A stretch of 30,183 nt of DNA from a virus, in the IMG/VR virus record IMGVR_UViG_3300031825_000058, positions 1 to 30,183 of that record; one strand, given 5' to 3'. The stretch's first letter is position 1. Each line of letters opens with the position of its first letter. A program made the position numbers and the translations under genes. The notes beneath the pieces were generated by a model. It was not told the origin of the DNA. It was given only the letters and a program-made list of their open reading frames with translations, and made no database searches. Below are positions 6,655-14,038 of the stretch, in pieces.

Positions 6655-7452
6655 ATGGCTGATGCAAATGAAGAGGTCATGCAGACCTCGCAGGGTACGC
6701 CACCTGCTGAAGGGAGTGAATCGACTCCTCAGGAGCAACCTTCTCAAGAGGGAAGTGAACAACAACCTTCTGAACAAGGAAGCGAGCAGGGAGACGGTCA
6801 ACAACCAGAGCACTCGGAGGAAACTCAGGGTGAAAGTTCTGAGGGTCAACCGGAACAGCAAGGGGCAAAGCCTACGAGAGCTGAAAAACGTGTAGAGCAA
6901 CTATTAAACAAACTGAGGGAGTCTCGTGGGACACCTTCAGAGGAACCTGGAGTACCAGGGCAATCTCGTTCAAAGTTTTTTACTGAAGAAGAGATTGCAG
7001 AAGGAGCAATTGATCCAGACGTTCTTGAAAAAAGAATGAGGGAAACAGTCAAGAATGAAGTGCAACAAGCGCTTGAGATGGATAGGATCAATCAGCAATA
7101 CACGTCAGCAGTTAAGGAGCACGAAGCCGATTTAGAGAGTGTAAAAGATCTTGATCCCAAGATTGAAGAACTGGCAGTCAAGCAATATGAAGCGATCAAC
7201 TACCAGATCCATCCTCTCACAGGGGAAAAGATGTTTATCCCCGCGGTAAAAATGTCTGAGATTGTTAAAAAACTCACAGACGTAATTAACAGCGCGGCAG
7301 AAGTAGTAGCCCAAGGTAATAGGCAATACGCTGAAAACGTATCGCAAAACCAAGCTGTTCCCACAAATGGTAGTGTAATTTCTTCAAAGCCGGTTCGTCC
7401 AGAGACGCCTAATTTTGAAGATTTTGAAAAAGCCTACTCTCCGAGAGCCTAA
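6655..7452 (+). CDS. Putative scaffolding protein (265 aa)
   Basis: ATG 6655 opens MADANEEVMQTSQGTPP. Residues about 1-75 are disordered and very rich in Gln, Glu, Ser and Pro. They are followed by a charged helical region with coiled-coil character (about 76-170, EKRVEQLLNKLRESRG; EKRMRETVKNEVQQALEM) and a short C-terminal part (VRPETPNFEDFEKAYSPRA). This composition and the position immediately before the coat gene are typical of tailed-phage scaffolds, which assemble the procapsid and leave. Sequence alone does not prove it. Transcription would come from P2 through leader A2. Confidence 0.7.
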   Translation: MADANEEVMQTSQGTPPAEGSESTPQEQPSQEGSEQQPSEQGSEQGDGQQPEHSEETQGESSEGQPEQQGAKPTRAEKRVEQLLNKLRESRGTPSEEPGVPGQSRSKFFTEEEIAEGAIDPDVLEKRMRETVKNEVQQALEMDRINQQYTSAVKEHEADLESVKDLDPKIEELAVKQYEAINYQIHPLTGEKMFIPAVKMSEIVKKLTDVINSAAEVVAQGNRQYAENVSQNQAVPTNGSVISSKPVRPETPNFEDFEKAYSPRA

Positions 7453-7514
7453 GTACAATCATCAGGCTAATTGATTTCAGATTTATGACAAATACGTGAA
7501 AGGGGGTGATATTT

Positions 7515-8759
7515 ATGGCAAATGTATTTGATGTTCAGCAAAAAATAACTAACGCATTTCTTTTACTCCTAAAAAACGAGTTGGTTATGGGGAAGCTCGT
7601 AACTACGGATTTTGATAAAGAGTTCCGAAACGAAGAAGTAGCCGTTGGTGATACCGTTAAGGTTAGACGACCTCCGGAATTCACTGTTCGTGATGGTGCA
7701 GTCGCATCAGCACAGGATATTAAAACCGGTACTGTCGATGTAACAATCGATAAGCAAAAAGGAGTTGATGTTAATCTCACTTCGAAAGAATTGACGCTTA
7801 ATGTTGACAAACTTTTGGAAAATCAAACCCTTAAAGCAAAAGCTGCTGTTCTTGCGCAACAAATCGATGCTGATTTGATGGGTAAGACTTTGGAATTCCC
7901 TCATTGGGTTGGAACTCCAGGACAGCTTATTAATAGCGCACCTGACTTCTTTGTAGGAGTTCAAAGAGCTATGGAGCTAGGTATTCCAATGGATGATCTG
8001 AATGCGGTTTTATCCCCAGCAGATCATTTTGCATTAGCAGGATCTTTCACTGCTCTTGCTGCTTCTGATGCTACCGTTAAACTTGCCATTGAGAAAGCAA
8101 AACTTCCAATGGTCGGAGGTGTTCAACCTTATGTCAGCCAAAACGTACTTAACTTAACCGTTGGTACGCGTGCTGCAGCAGGTGCTGCTCTTATCAATGG
8201 AGCGAACCAGAACGTTACTTACGACAGCGTAAGAGGAACCTATAAACAAACTTTGGTAATCGATGGCTTGGCCGCCGGCGCAACTATTAAAGCAGGCGAA
8301 GTTTTCACTATTGCTGGTGTTAACACAGTTAATCCTCGATCCAAAGCTGATCTAGGCTACTTACAAAAGTTTGTAGTTCTGGCTGACGCCACGGCTGATG
8401 GCCTTGGTGCGATTGCGGCTCTTAGTGTTGCATGTCCGATCATCACATCGGGTGCATACCAAACCGTAACCGCTGCTCCTGCAGATAATGCAGCGATAAC
8501 CTTTATGGGTACGGCGTCAACGGCTTACGCCCAAAACGCTATCTTCCATAAGAGCGCGATTGGTCTTGTTGGGGCTAAACTTGTAGACCCTAAGAGTGGT
8601 GTATGTAGTTTCGCTTCTGATCCAAAGACAGGACTATCTATTCGTACATGGTCGCAGTCGGACATTACTAACGACACGCACATGACTAGAGTTGACGTAC
8701 TCTACGGAGTCGTTAATTTGGATCGTCGTCTCGGTGTCAGACTCAGTGGTACTGCTTAA
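7515..8759 (+). CDS. Major capsid protein, P22 coat-like (414 aa)
   Basis: ATG 7515 is chosen because AGGGGGTGAT (7501-7510) is a strong SD, unlike most unit-first genes here. The N-terminal half has the pattern of P22 gp5-type coat proteins: a helical start, GDTVKVRRPPEFTVRDG (about 43-59), a KGVDVNLTSKELTL strand-turn (about 81-94), and later YGVVNLDRRLGVRL at the end. The central Ala/Gly/Val-rich part (about 215-330) may be the inserted domain. It would form the icosahedral shell (HK97 fold). A dedicated terminator follows the stop codon. Confidence 0.85.
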   Translation: MANVFDVQQKITNAFLLLLKNELVMGKLVTTDFDKEFRNEEVAVGDTVKVRRPPEFTVRDGAVASAQDIKTGTVDVTIDKQKGVDVNLTSKELTLNVDKLLENQTLKAKAAVLAQQIDADLMGKTLEFPHWVGTPGQLINSAPDFFVGVQRAMELGIPMDDLNAVLSPADHFALAGSFTALAASDATVKLAIEKAKLPMVGGVQPYVSQNVLNLTVGTRAAAGAALINGANQNVTYDSVRGTYKQTLVIDGLAAGATIKAGEVFTIAGVNTVNPRSKADLGYLQKFVVLADATADGLGAIAALSVACPIITSGAYQTVTAAPADNAAITFMGTASTAYAQNAIFHKSAIGLVGAKLVDPKSGVCSFASDPKTGLSIRTWSQSDITNDTHMTRVDVLYGVVNLDRRLGVRLSGTA

Positions 8760-8781
8760 CCCTGAGTTGGTTTCGAGTTTA

Positions 8782-8810
8782 AAGAGCGGTCAGCAATGGC
8801 CGCTCTTTTC
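8782..8810 (+). terminator. Intrinsic terminator after the coat gene
   Basis: AAGAGCGG (8782-8789) pairs with CCGCTCTT (8800-8807), loop about 10 bases, followed by TTTTC and TTATTT. It lies 22 bases after the coat stop and before promoter P3, so the hairpin in leader A3 is not needed to end the coat transcript. Confidence 0.8.
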
Positions 8811-8827
8811 TTATTTAGTCACAAAAC

Positions 8828-8856
8828 TTGACAAAAAAGAAATGCGGTGATAGTAT
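8828..8856 (+). promoter_or_regulatory. Sigma-70-type promoter P3
   Basis: TTGACA (8828-8833), 17-bp spacer, TAGTAT (8851-8856). An overlapping TATAAA at 8854 would have a 20-bp spacer. It is placed between the coat terminator and leader A3. Confidence 0.75.
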
Positions 8857-8866
8857 AAATACATAA

Positions 8867-8909
8867 TCGTAACCGAATATAAGGGCGACCCGCAGGGGTC
8901 GTTTTTTTT
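8867..8909 (+). promoter_or_regulatory. Class A leader element A3
   Basis: The block TCGTAACCGAA to GGGCGACC (8867-8890) aligns with A1 and A2. CGACCC (8886-8891) pairs with GGGTCG (8896-8901) over a 4-base loop, and T8 (8902-8909) follows. The likely start codon is ATG 8920, with no SD between. It lies downstream of P3 and before the gene, as an attenuator would. Confidence 0.75.
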
Positions 8910-8919
8910 GTGTAAATTT

Positions 8920-9486
8920 ATGTCAAATTCATTCGCACATCATCCACAAGAACCAGTCACACCGGAAGGCTTCCAGTCATTTCCCTCATGGCGCTATGGA
9001 CCAAATGGTGAAGCAAAAATCTTTGAGCGTGAAGAGGATATTCCTGAGGGATGGGTAGATCATCCAAGTAAATTACAGGAAAGCACAGAAGAGCCAAAAG
9101 TTGAAGAGGCACCACAAAGCCAGCCAAATCCTGAAACAGTAGATTCAGAACCACAGCTCGAACCAGAACCTGTCACTGCAGAGGTTGCCGAACCACAAGA
9201 ACCAGTAGCACCTCAAGTTGAGAATCCAGATCAGCCAGCGGCATCAGAAGATTCAACAAGCGTTCAAGGTGGCGTTCCAGAAGTTGCACCATCTGAACCA
9301 GAAAGCATTGAGCCTCTGTCTCTTGATGAAATTAAGGCGGATCTTGAGCAAAAACCAATGAATGATCTGTATAAAATTGCCGGAGATCTCGGACTTGAAA
9401 AAGCCGGTAAAAAACCAGAGTTAATTGACCGCATAGCCCAAAAACTACATGAGGAAAGTACGTCCTCACCGGAACCAACAGAATAA
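8920..9486 (+). CDS. Pro/Glu-rich protein with C-terminal SAP/Rho-N-like domain (188 aa)
   Basis: ATG 8920 (MSNSFAHHPQEPVTPEGFQS) is chosen over an in-frame TTG at 8908 that overlaps the U tract. The N-terminal ~45 residues resemble the short conserved start of small phage head proteins (FPSWRYGPNGEAKIFEREED; VPEGW-type IPEGWVDHP). A disordered Glu/Pro/Val linker (about 50-135) follows. The last 50 residues (LYKIAGDLGLEKAGKKPELI, then DRIAQKL) fit a SAP/Rho-N/HeH two-helix fold, which binds nucleic acid or mediates docking. In phages such proteins often occur beside the coat gene. Confidence 0.65.
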   Translation: MSNSFAHHPQEPVTPEGFQSFPSWRYGPNGEAKIFEREEDIPEGWVDHPSKLQESTEEPKVEEAPQSQPNPETVDSEPQLEPEPVTAEVAEPQEPVAPQVENPDQPAASEDSTSVQGGVPEVAPSEPESIEPLSLDEIKADLEQKPMNDLYKIAGDLGLEKAGKKPELIDRIAQKLHEESTSSPEPTE

Positions 9487-9491
9487 TCGTC

Positions 9492-9659
9492 ATGATTAAG
9501 AAACGTTTCGAACTTGTCTTTACCACCGATGGTAGCGAAAAAGAGCAAAAACTTATAGAGGAAGCAGTAGCTCTTGTCTTAGGTGTAGTAACCGTAACAA
9601 ATCGTGAAACCGCAAAACAAAAAATACCACTGAAAGTTAAATTAAAGGAGAAAATATAA
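9492..9659 (+). CDS. Small protein of unknown function (55 aa)
   Basis: ATG 9492 to TAA 9657-9659, sharing TAATG with the next gene. It encodes MIKKRFELVFTTDGSEKEQK, then a helix (LIEEAVALVLGVVTV), and ends in AAGGAG, which supplies the SD for the next gene. The product looks like a compact alpha/beta miniprotein, and no family is recognised. Overlap with the neighbour and the frame-specific SD support it as a real gene. Confidence 0.5.
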   Translation: MIKKRFELVFTTDGSEKEQKLIEEAVALVLGVVTVTNRETAKQKIPLKVKLKEKI

Positions 9660-9853
9660 TGACAAACGTCAAAAGAGTATTTTTTATAACCAAAGAAGAA
9701 CGGCAGGAGCTAAATAAGATAGATGGTTATATTCTCCATGACCTTCCCCATTTTGAGTTGGAAGACGGAAGAGTGCTTTATGGCAAAATGGGATGGCCGG
9801 ATGCTCTTGCTTGGTGGGATGAATTCGGTAAAGGAAGGAACTTTGATAAATGA
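9659..9853 (+). CDS. Small protein of unknown function (64 aa)
   Basis: ATG 9659 with SD AAGGAG at 9645-9650. The product has many aromatic and acidic residues (YILHDLPHFELEDGRVLYGK; WPDALAWWDEFGKG). No family is recognised. Its stop overlaps the next ATG (ATGA), so it is probably translationally coupled to the 2H phosphoesterase. Confidence 0.6.
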   Translation: MTNVKRVFFITKEERQELNKIDGYILHDLPHFELEDGRVLYGKMGWPDALAWWDEFGKGRNFDK

Positions 9854-10431
9854 GCAACTTGAATTCACATAACTTTGAAGAAGTTTATAAAGATTTAGGT
9901 ATAAATCTCGATAAACTCGGTTGTATTATGCTTGATCTTGAACCCCTCAGCAACATGTATTCTATAGAGGTAGAAGGAGCAGGAATAGCACTTTATTATG
10001 CAAAAAATAAAGAGAGATTTTGGATTGATGGGTGGGTAGTTGGTAAGGTAGCTCACGTTACTCTTCTCTACGGGCTTCTTAAAACGGGACCCGAATGGAA
10101 GGAATACGTTGATGCTGTATTAAAAGATTGGGATCTTCCGGAAGTTGAAATTGAAAAAATCGGTTATTTTGATTCTCCTTACTCAGATGAGCCGTATTAT
10201 TGTATCGTTGCTCATCTGAAAGTGACAGATAAATTATTGGAAGGTCATCAAAGATTGTCATTCTTACCCCACATTAACACTTTCCCAGGCTACAAGGCAC
10301 ATATGACGATTTGTTATTTAAAGAAAAATCAGGGGGAGAAATATCGAGATATAATGATTGAGCAATTTAATAAAATGTGGGCAGGAAAGAAGCTGAAAGT
10401 GAAAGGAATAAATTACGGTGGCAATAAATAA
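9850..10431 (+). CDS. 2H phosphoesterase-superfamily protein (193 aa)
   Basis: The two signature motifs are present and well spaced: His69-Val-Thr71 in VAHVTLLYGLL and His151-Met-Thr153 in KAHMTICYLKK. The paired HxT/S motifs form the active site of 2H phosphoesterases, a fold that includes RNA 2',3'-cyclic phosphodiesterases, 2',5'-phosphodiesterases and the phage anti-CBASS nuclease Acb1, which cleaves cyclic oligonucleotide alarms. The order and length fit a single-domain member. It is the last gene of its unit, just before promoter P4. A counter-defence role is plausible, as is RNA-end processing. Substrate cannot be told from sequence. Confidence 0.75.
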   Translation: MSNLNSHNFEEVYKDLGINLDKLGCIMLDLEPLSNMYSIEVEGAGIALYYAKNKERFWIDGWVVGKVAHVTLLYGLLKTGPEWKEYVDAVLKDWDLPEVEIEKIGYFDSPYSDEPYYCIVAHLKVTDKLLEGHQRLSFLPHINTFPGYKAHMTICYLKKNQGEKYRDIMIEQFNKMWAGKKLKVKGINYGGNK

Positions 10432-10449
10432 ATACAATTAATGACGTAG

Positions 10450-10478
10450 TTGACTGAGGGACGTGGTTTTGATACAGT
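10450..10478 (+). promoter_or_regulatory. Sigma-70-type promoter P4
   Basis: TTGACT (10450-10455), 17-bp spacer, TACAGT (10473-10478). The transcript would start near 10485, in TTAATTAA just before the class B leader. Confidence 0.7.
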
Positions 10479-10491
10479 ATAGTTAATTAAT

Positions 10492-10558
10492 GTTCTTCGT
10501 CCGATTGTCGGACTCTGAACCGCTAAGCCGTCTACGTGACGGTGGGAGCGGTTTTTTT
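10492..10558 (+). promoter_or_regulatory. Class B leader element B1
   Basis: Stem P1: GTTC (10492-10495) pairs with GAAC (10517-10520). Inside lies a 3x3 internal loop (TTC/TCT) and a stem GTCCGA (10499-10504)/TCGGAC (10508-10513). The terminator-like stem P2 is AACCGCT/AGCGGTT with an inner CCGTC-TACGT-GACGG hairpin, then T7 (10552-10558). GAAC and AACC share bases, so P1 and P2 cannot both form completely. The gene start (ATG 10566) is 7 bases after the U tract, without a normally spaced SD. Confidence 0.8.
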
Positions 10559-10565
10559 ATTGTTT

Positions 10566-10991
10566 ATGGCAGACGTAATATTTAATTCATTTAAAAAAGA
10601 TATAGCGAATGGTAACATTGACCTTGATACTGACACTATTAAAGTCATGCTGGTTGCCTCTGCATATACGCCGGATCAGGATTTACATACAAAAAGATCG
10701 GACATCACAAATGAGATTGCTGGTACTGGGTATTCAGCCGGGGGAGCTGCACTCGCAAACAAAACTGTTACCCAAGATAATACTAATAATAAAGGTATAT
10801 TTGATGCTGACGATCTTGTTTGGGCAGCATCAACTCTTACTGCAAGAGGAGCTGTGCTCTATAAAAGTCGGGGAGGATTGGCAAGTGCAGACGAGCTTAT
10901 TTGTTATATCGACTTTGGAGCAGACAAAATATCCGACAATGGAAATTTTACTTTGCAATGGAATGCAGCGGGAATATTGAATTTGAGCTAG
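10566..10991 (+). CDS. Probable virion decoration/structural protein (141 aa)
   Basis: ATG 10566 (MADVIFNSFKKDIANGNIDL) is chosen. An in-frame GTG at 10536 lies inside the leader terminator. The sequence follows a common small phage protein pattern: an N-terminal strand with TIKVMLVASAYTPDQDLH, then SDITNEIAGTGYSAGGAAL, then a beta-rich C-terminus ending in FTLQWNAAGIL. Members with the (N)E(V/I)xGTGYxxGG motif are encoded near phage coat genes and are thought to be structural. The exact role is unknown. Confidence 0.7.
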   Translation: MADVIFNSFKKDIANGNIDLDTDTIKVMLVASAYTPDQDLHTKRSDITNEIAGTGYSAGGAALANKTVTQDNTNNKGIFDADDLVWAASTLTARGAVLYKSRGGLASADELICYIDFGADKISDNGNFTLQWNAAGILNLS

Positions 10992-10993
10992 AT

Positions 10994-11182
10994 ATGTTAA
11001 TCGCAAAAAAAGACATAAATCACAATGGTGAGCTTATAAAAGCTGGTGAAACACTACCGGAAGTTTTTAGTGAAGAAGAAAAACAAGAAATGATTTCAAA
11101 AGAGCAAGCGGAGGAAAAAGTAGGCGCGACAGTGTATGAGAAAAAATGTCGAACGTGTCATCAAGTAATAAAGAATAAATAA
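10994..11182 (+). CDS. Small protein with C-terminal Cys pair (62 aa)
   Basis: ATG 10994, two bases after the preceding stop, opens MLIAKKDINHNGELIKAGET. The earlier in-frame start at 10901 overlaps the upstream gene and is rejected. The N-terminal part resembles short phage head proteins with an INHNGELIKAG-type motif. The C-terminus has ATVYEKKCRTCHQVIKNK, where CxxCH is unlikely to be a haem site in this cytoplasmic context but may bind metal with another chain. No family is firmly recognised. Confidence 0.6.
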   Translation: MLIAKKDINHNGELIKAGETLPEVFSEEEKQEMISKEQAEEKVGATVYEKKCRTCHQVIKNK

Positions 11183-11183
11183 T

Positions 11184-11636
11184 ATGAGATATGCAGCAAC
11201 AGGAAGACGAGCTTATGCAGCGAATAAAACAATCCTCACGATAGGAAATCCTGGGTCTGGTGTTCTTCGTAGGCCAAGGCTTTATTATGTAGGCTTATCT
11301 TCACGAGACGTACCCATTGATCATTCACTTAACTATGACATTCGAAGGTGTACTGCACTTGGTACGTCAACCGCTGTTACACCAGCACCTCTCGACTCAA
11401 ATGATCCTGCATCTGTTGCTGTAGCCGGTGAAAACCATTCTGTAGAACCTACCTACGCATCTGCTACTGAATTTCACGATCAGGCATTTAACTTGAAAGC
11501 TACCGATAAATGGCAAACAGCACCGGAATGGGGAATTATTATACCGGCAACTGCATCAAATGGTTTGGGAATTGAATTGTTAGCTGCTTCGGGGGGTACT
11601 CCAAACATTGAAGCTACTGTTCATTTTGACGAATAA
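11184..11636 (+). CDS. Putative virion structural protein (150 aa)
   Basis: ATG 11184 follows the previous stop by one base. The product begins MRYAATGRRAYAANKTILTI and is rich in Ala, Thr, Ser and Pro with alternating beta-like segments (EWGIIIPATASNGLGIELLA). No enzyme motif, signal peptide or membrane segment is seen. Composition and position between two structural-type genes suggest a capsid surface or connector component. The family is not recognised. Its stop/start junction with the next gene is identical to that before the giant protein at 16974. Confidence 0.55.
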   Translation: MRYAATGRRAYAANKTILTIGNPGSGVLRRPRLYYVGLSSRDVPIDHSLNYDIRRCTALGTSTAVTPAPLDSNDPASVAVAGENHSVEPTYASATEFHDQAFNLKATDKWQTAPEWGIIIPATASNGLGIELLAASGGTPNIEATVHFDE

Positions 11637-11644
11637 ACCTATGT

Positions 11645-11923
11645 ATGTATGGCCGAGACATCAAAAAATCACATGGAGCAATACTCAACGAAAATAACGA
11701 GGTAATTGCAGAAACCCTCATGTGTCCCCATTGTGGACTTCCCTTCATTAAGAAATTTAATAAACAGAAATTCAAGTTAGTTAATCCTGGGGGCCATGTT
11801 AAATCACTATGTCTTATTTGCGGCGGTGAGATTTGCGGAAGAAAACGATGTAGCTTTACTGTTGGTCAGCATATCGCTTTTGAACAAAGACAGGAAATAC
11901 TGGAGAAGGGAGTAGTCGTATGA
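11645..11923 (+). CDS. Small zinc-ribbon-like protein (92 aa)
   Basis: ATG 11645 (MYGRDIKKSHGAILNENNEV) is used. Another ATG at 11641 is in a different frame. Cysteines form CPHC (residues about 28-31), then LCLICGGEICGRKRC (about 57-71). The CxxC...CxxC arrangement is typical of a zinc ribbon. Many phages carry such small proteins in structural operons with unknown function. It is followed by an overlapping ATGA start for the next gene. Confidence 0.65.
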   Translation: MYGRDIKKSHGAILNENNEVIAETLMCPHCGLPFIKKFNKQKFKLVNPGGHVKSLCLICGGEICGRKRCSFTVGQHIAFEQRQEILEKGVVV

Positions 11924-13158
11924 TTTGTAAAATGTTTGGTGGCGACAATACTGCCCCTTCAACAACAGTAGCACAATTTAATTTTATTAACCCTTGTTTT
12001 CAATCATCATGGAGCAGTACCGAAAGTCAACGGCGCAATCCCTTATCAGACGACATGATTTTAACTGGCTGGTCAATTCAGCTTGATGCAGCACCCGGAG
12101 CAGGAAAATCATACACATTTGCTATAAGAGACGATGGAGTAGATGTTGCAACTATAACAATATCAGATACCGCAACCACAGGCAGTTGGTCTGGAAATGT
12201 AAGTATTGCAGCCGGCAGTTTAGTTTGTGTTTCCGCAACTCCATCTGGAACGCCGACTGCATCTACAAATCAATATTGGCAAATCAATTATTCAACAAAT
12301 GGAAATTATTTCCTTATGATGGGTGCATCTTCAGTGCAGCAAGATACTGTAAATACTAAATATCAAAATCCAAATGGCGGACAGGGCATTTTAGGATCTT
12401 CAACTTACACTGATTTTGATTTTCCATGTCCTACAAACATGACTGTGAATAAAATTACTGCCTCCGCAGATGCGGCACCTGGAGCAGCAGCCTCAGGAAA
12501 AAAATGGGATGTAGCGATAGCTCAAAATAATACTAATTTTTTAACAGCCACTATTTTTGAGACGGAAACACAGCATACAACCTCTGGTTCGTTATCTTTT
12601 ACGCCTGGCGACAGCATGGTAATGAGATACCTTCCAACCGCGGGGCCAGCAGCAGCAAGAATAGGCTGGTGTATGTCTATTACCCCTGATGTATCCGGAG
12701 AATGTGTTTTTGGTTTTGGAAACTTTGCTGCTATTGTTTCAGACGCAACTACTCGTTACGAACAAATGTTAAGCATGGGAAATAACGGATGGAATAGTTC
12801 AGAAAATGTTAGATATTTGCATCCACCAGCTGGAGATTACAAAAAGATGTATGTAAGGGTTGGAACGGCACCAGGAGGGACAACTTCCAGAGTTGTAACA
12901 CTTATGGACAATGGTTCTCCAACATCTTTGGCGGCAACAATAACAGGAGCATCGACAACAGGAAGTGACACTACAAATACGGCTACAGTTAGTGGTGGAG
13001 GTAATACCGGTACGCTAAGAATGACAGAGCCGTCAGGGGCGCCAGCTGCATTATCAGGTGTTCATGTAGGCTATGTATTATTTGTTCCACAGCCAACAAA
13101 TCCGCCCCAAATTGAAATGCCAAATATTTTTCCGGTTACTAGACTAATGACAATATGA
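11920..13158 (+). CDS. Repeat-containing beta-rich surface/adhesin-like protein (412 aa)
   Basis: ATG 11920 overlaps the previous stop. Three diverged internal repeats start at an APG motif: around residues 54 (DAAPGAGKSYTFAIRDDG, then VATITISDTATTGSW), 187 (DAAPGAAASGKKWDVAIAQN, then TATIFETETQHTTSGS) and 314 (GTAPGGTTSRVVTLMDNGSP, then AATITGASTTGSDT). Each looks like a jelly-roll or Ig-like beta sandwich about 130 residues long. It is rich in Thr, Ser, Ala, Gly and Asn, with no membrane segment. It is probably a head fibre or other virion surface protein for host or sugar binding, based on composition and context only. Confidence 0.6.
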   Translation: MICKMFGGDNTAPSTTVAQFNFINPCFQSSWSSTESQRRNPLSDDMILTGWSIQLDAAPGAGKSYTFAIRDDGVDVATITISDTATTGSWSGNVSIAAGSLVCVSATPSGTPTASTNQYWQINYSTNGNYFLMMGASSVQQDTVNTKYQNPNGGQGILGSSTYTDFDFPCPTNMTVNKITASADAAPGAAASGKKWDVAIAQNNTNFLTATIFETETQHTTSGSLSFTPGDSMVMRYLPTAGPAAARIGWCMSITPDVSGECVFGFGNFAAIVSDATTRYEQMLSMGNNGWNSSENVRYLHPPAGDYKKMYVRVGTAPGGTTSRVVTLMDNGSPTSLAATITGASTTGSDTTNTATVSGGGNTGTLRMTEPSGAPAALSGVHVGYVLFVPQPTNPPQIEMPNIFPVTRLMTI

Positions 13159-13913
13159 TAATAATTCCATATATCAGACGAGTTTTTTTTTCTAAAGGTA
13201 CTACCCCGCCTTTTATTGTTGCTGGCGGGAGTACTGATGTTGTTGTTAATCCCGCAGTCCAAACAGCCACTTTTTCAATACCCGCAATAACTGTATCGGC
13301 GATCAGAAACCCAACGATTACGCCAGTAGTTCAGTCTATTTCGGTAAGTATTTCCCCAGTTACAGTCTCTGCAATTCGAAATCCCTCGATTGCCGTCGGG
13401 GTGCAAGTTGCAACTTTTTTACAGCCAGCAGCAACGGTCTCTGCGATAAGAAATCCTACTATCCAACCAGCAGTCCAGGGCGTGACTATCTCAATTCCAA
13501 GCGTCACCATCTCAACGGTCAGAAATACGACTATAGCCGCTACTGTCCAAACAGGAACAATATCTCTGCCACCAGTGATAGTCAATGCAATTAGGAGTCC
13601 TGTTGTTCAACCATCGGTAAAGACGATCACCCTTTCAATTTCTTTAGTCAGTGTTCTTGCTGTCAGGAATATTGTTGTTTTACCTCAAGCAAAAAATATC
13701 ACTTTTTCAATTCCTGCAGTAACGGTAAGAATTATAGTTGAGCATACGCTTACAGATCCTGTATTTTACAACAGCTCAATGGCTGAAGGAGCATCAACCG
13801 AGCATCAGCTTGTCAATCCGGCTGTAAATTTGGGGGATCTGGCCGACCCTGCAGTAACTGCGTATTCATTGGCCGACCCTGCAGTAACGCCAGAGGTGAT
13901 TCCAAGTGATTAA
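13155..13913 (+). CDS. Protein of seven tandem 24-residue repeats (252 aa)
   Basis: ATG 13155 overlaps the previous stop (ATGA). After a hydrophobic start (MIIIPYIRRVFFSKG), residues 28-195 are seven repeats of exactly 24 residues, with a consensus of NPxIxPxVQ followed by SIPxxTVSAIR. The strict period and alternating hydrophobic residues suggest a beta-solenoid or beta-prism fibre shaft. The C-terminal 40 residues carry a second short duplication (LADPAVT twice). No homologue is recognised. It is likely a virion fibre or surface appendage co-expressed with the preceding protein. Repeat number could vary by recombination between units. Confidence 0.6.
   Translation: MIIIPYIRRVFFSKGTTPPFIVAGGSTDVVVNPAVQTATFSIPAITVSAIRNPTITPVVQSISVSISPVTVSAIRNPSIAVGVQVATFLQPAATVSAIRNPTIQPAVQGVTISIPSVTISTVRNTTIAATVQTGTISLPPVIVNAIRSPVVQPSVKTITLSISLVSVLAVRNIVVLPQAKNITFSIPAVTVRIIVEHTLTDPVFYNSSMAEGASTEHQLVNPAVNLGDLADPAVTAYSLADPAVTPEVIPSD
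13236..13739 (+). repeat. Seven tandem 72-bp coding repeats
   Basis: The units encode 24 residues each (residues 28-51, 52-75, 76-99, 100-123, 124-147, 148-171 and 172-195 of the gene at 13155). DNA identity between units is moderate, with short perfect pieces such as the AATCCCGCAG and ATCAGAAA types around each NP boundary. A separate perfect duplicate, TGGCCGACCCTGCAGTAAC, occurs at about 13841 and 13871. Confidence 0.8.
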
Positions 13914-13950
13914 TTTATCGTTAAAGCAGTATTGACATTTATAGATTGGG

Positions 13951-13980
13951 TTGTAAAAATGGAGACAGGTATGCTACAAT
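13951..13980 (+). promoter_or_regulatory. Probable promoter for the accessory protease gene
   Basis: TTGTAA (13951-13956), 18-bp spacer and TACAAT (13975-13980) with extended -10 TGC. A TTGACA at 13932 has no good -10 at a normal distance. The following leader (TTCTTACCAAATG) slightly resembles the start of class A leaders but has no U-tract terminator. Confidence 0.5.
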
Positions 13981-14038
13981 TTCTTACCAAATGTTTATGG
14001 AAATTTGTTGGCACTTGGGCGGAAAGGAGCGATAAATT

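Noticed and set aside
6583-6900. Minus-strand Arg/Leu/Ser-rich frame opposite the scaffold gene
   Set aside because: Low-complexity complement of the Gln/Glu-rich scaffold coding sequence.
10492-10558. Class B elements as plain terminators of the upstream genes
   Set aside because: Promoter-like sequences lie upstream of the hairpins and downstream of the previous stop, so the hairpin is in the new transcript. The extra conserved P1 stem is not needed for termination.
11159-11170. CxxCH as a haem-binding site in the gene at 10994
   Set aside because: There is no signal peptide, and a phage structural operon context makes a cytochrome implausible.
13236-13739. CRISPR array
   Set aside because: The 72-bp periodicity is coding, without identical repeats separated by unique spacers.
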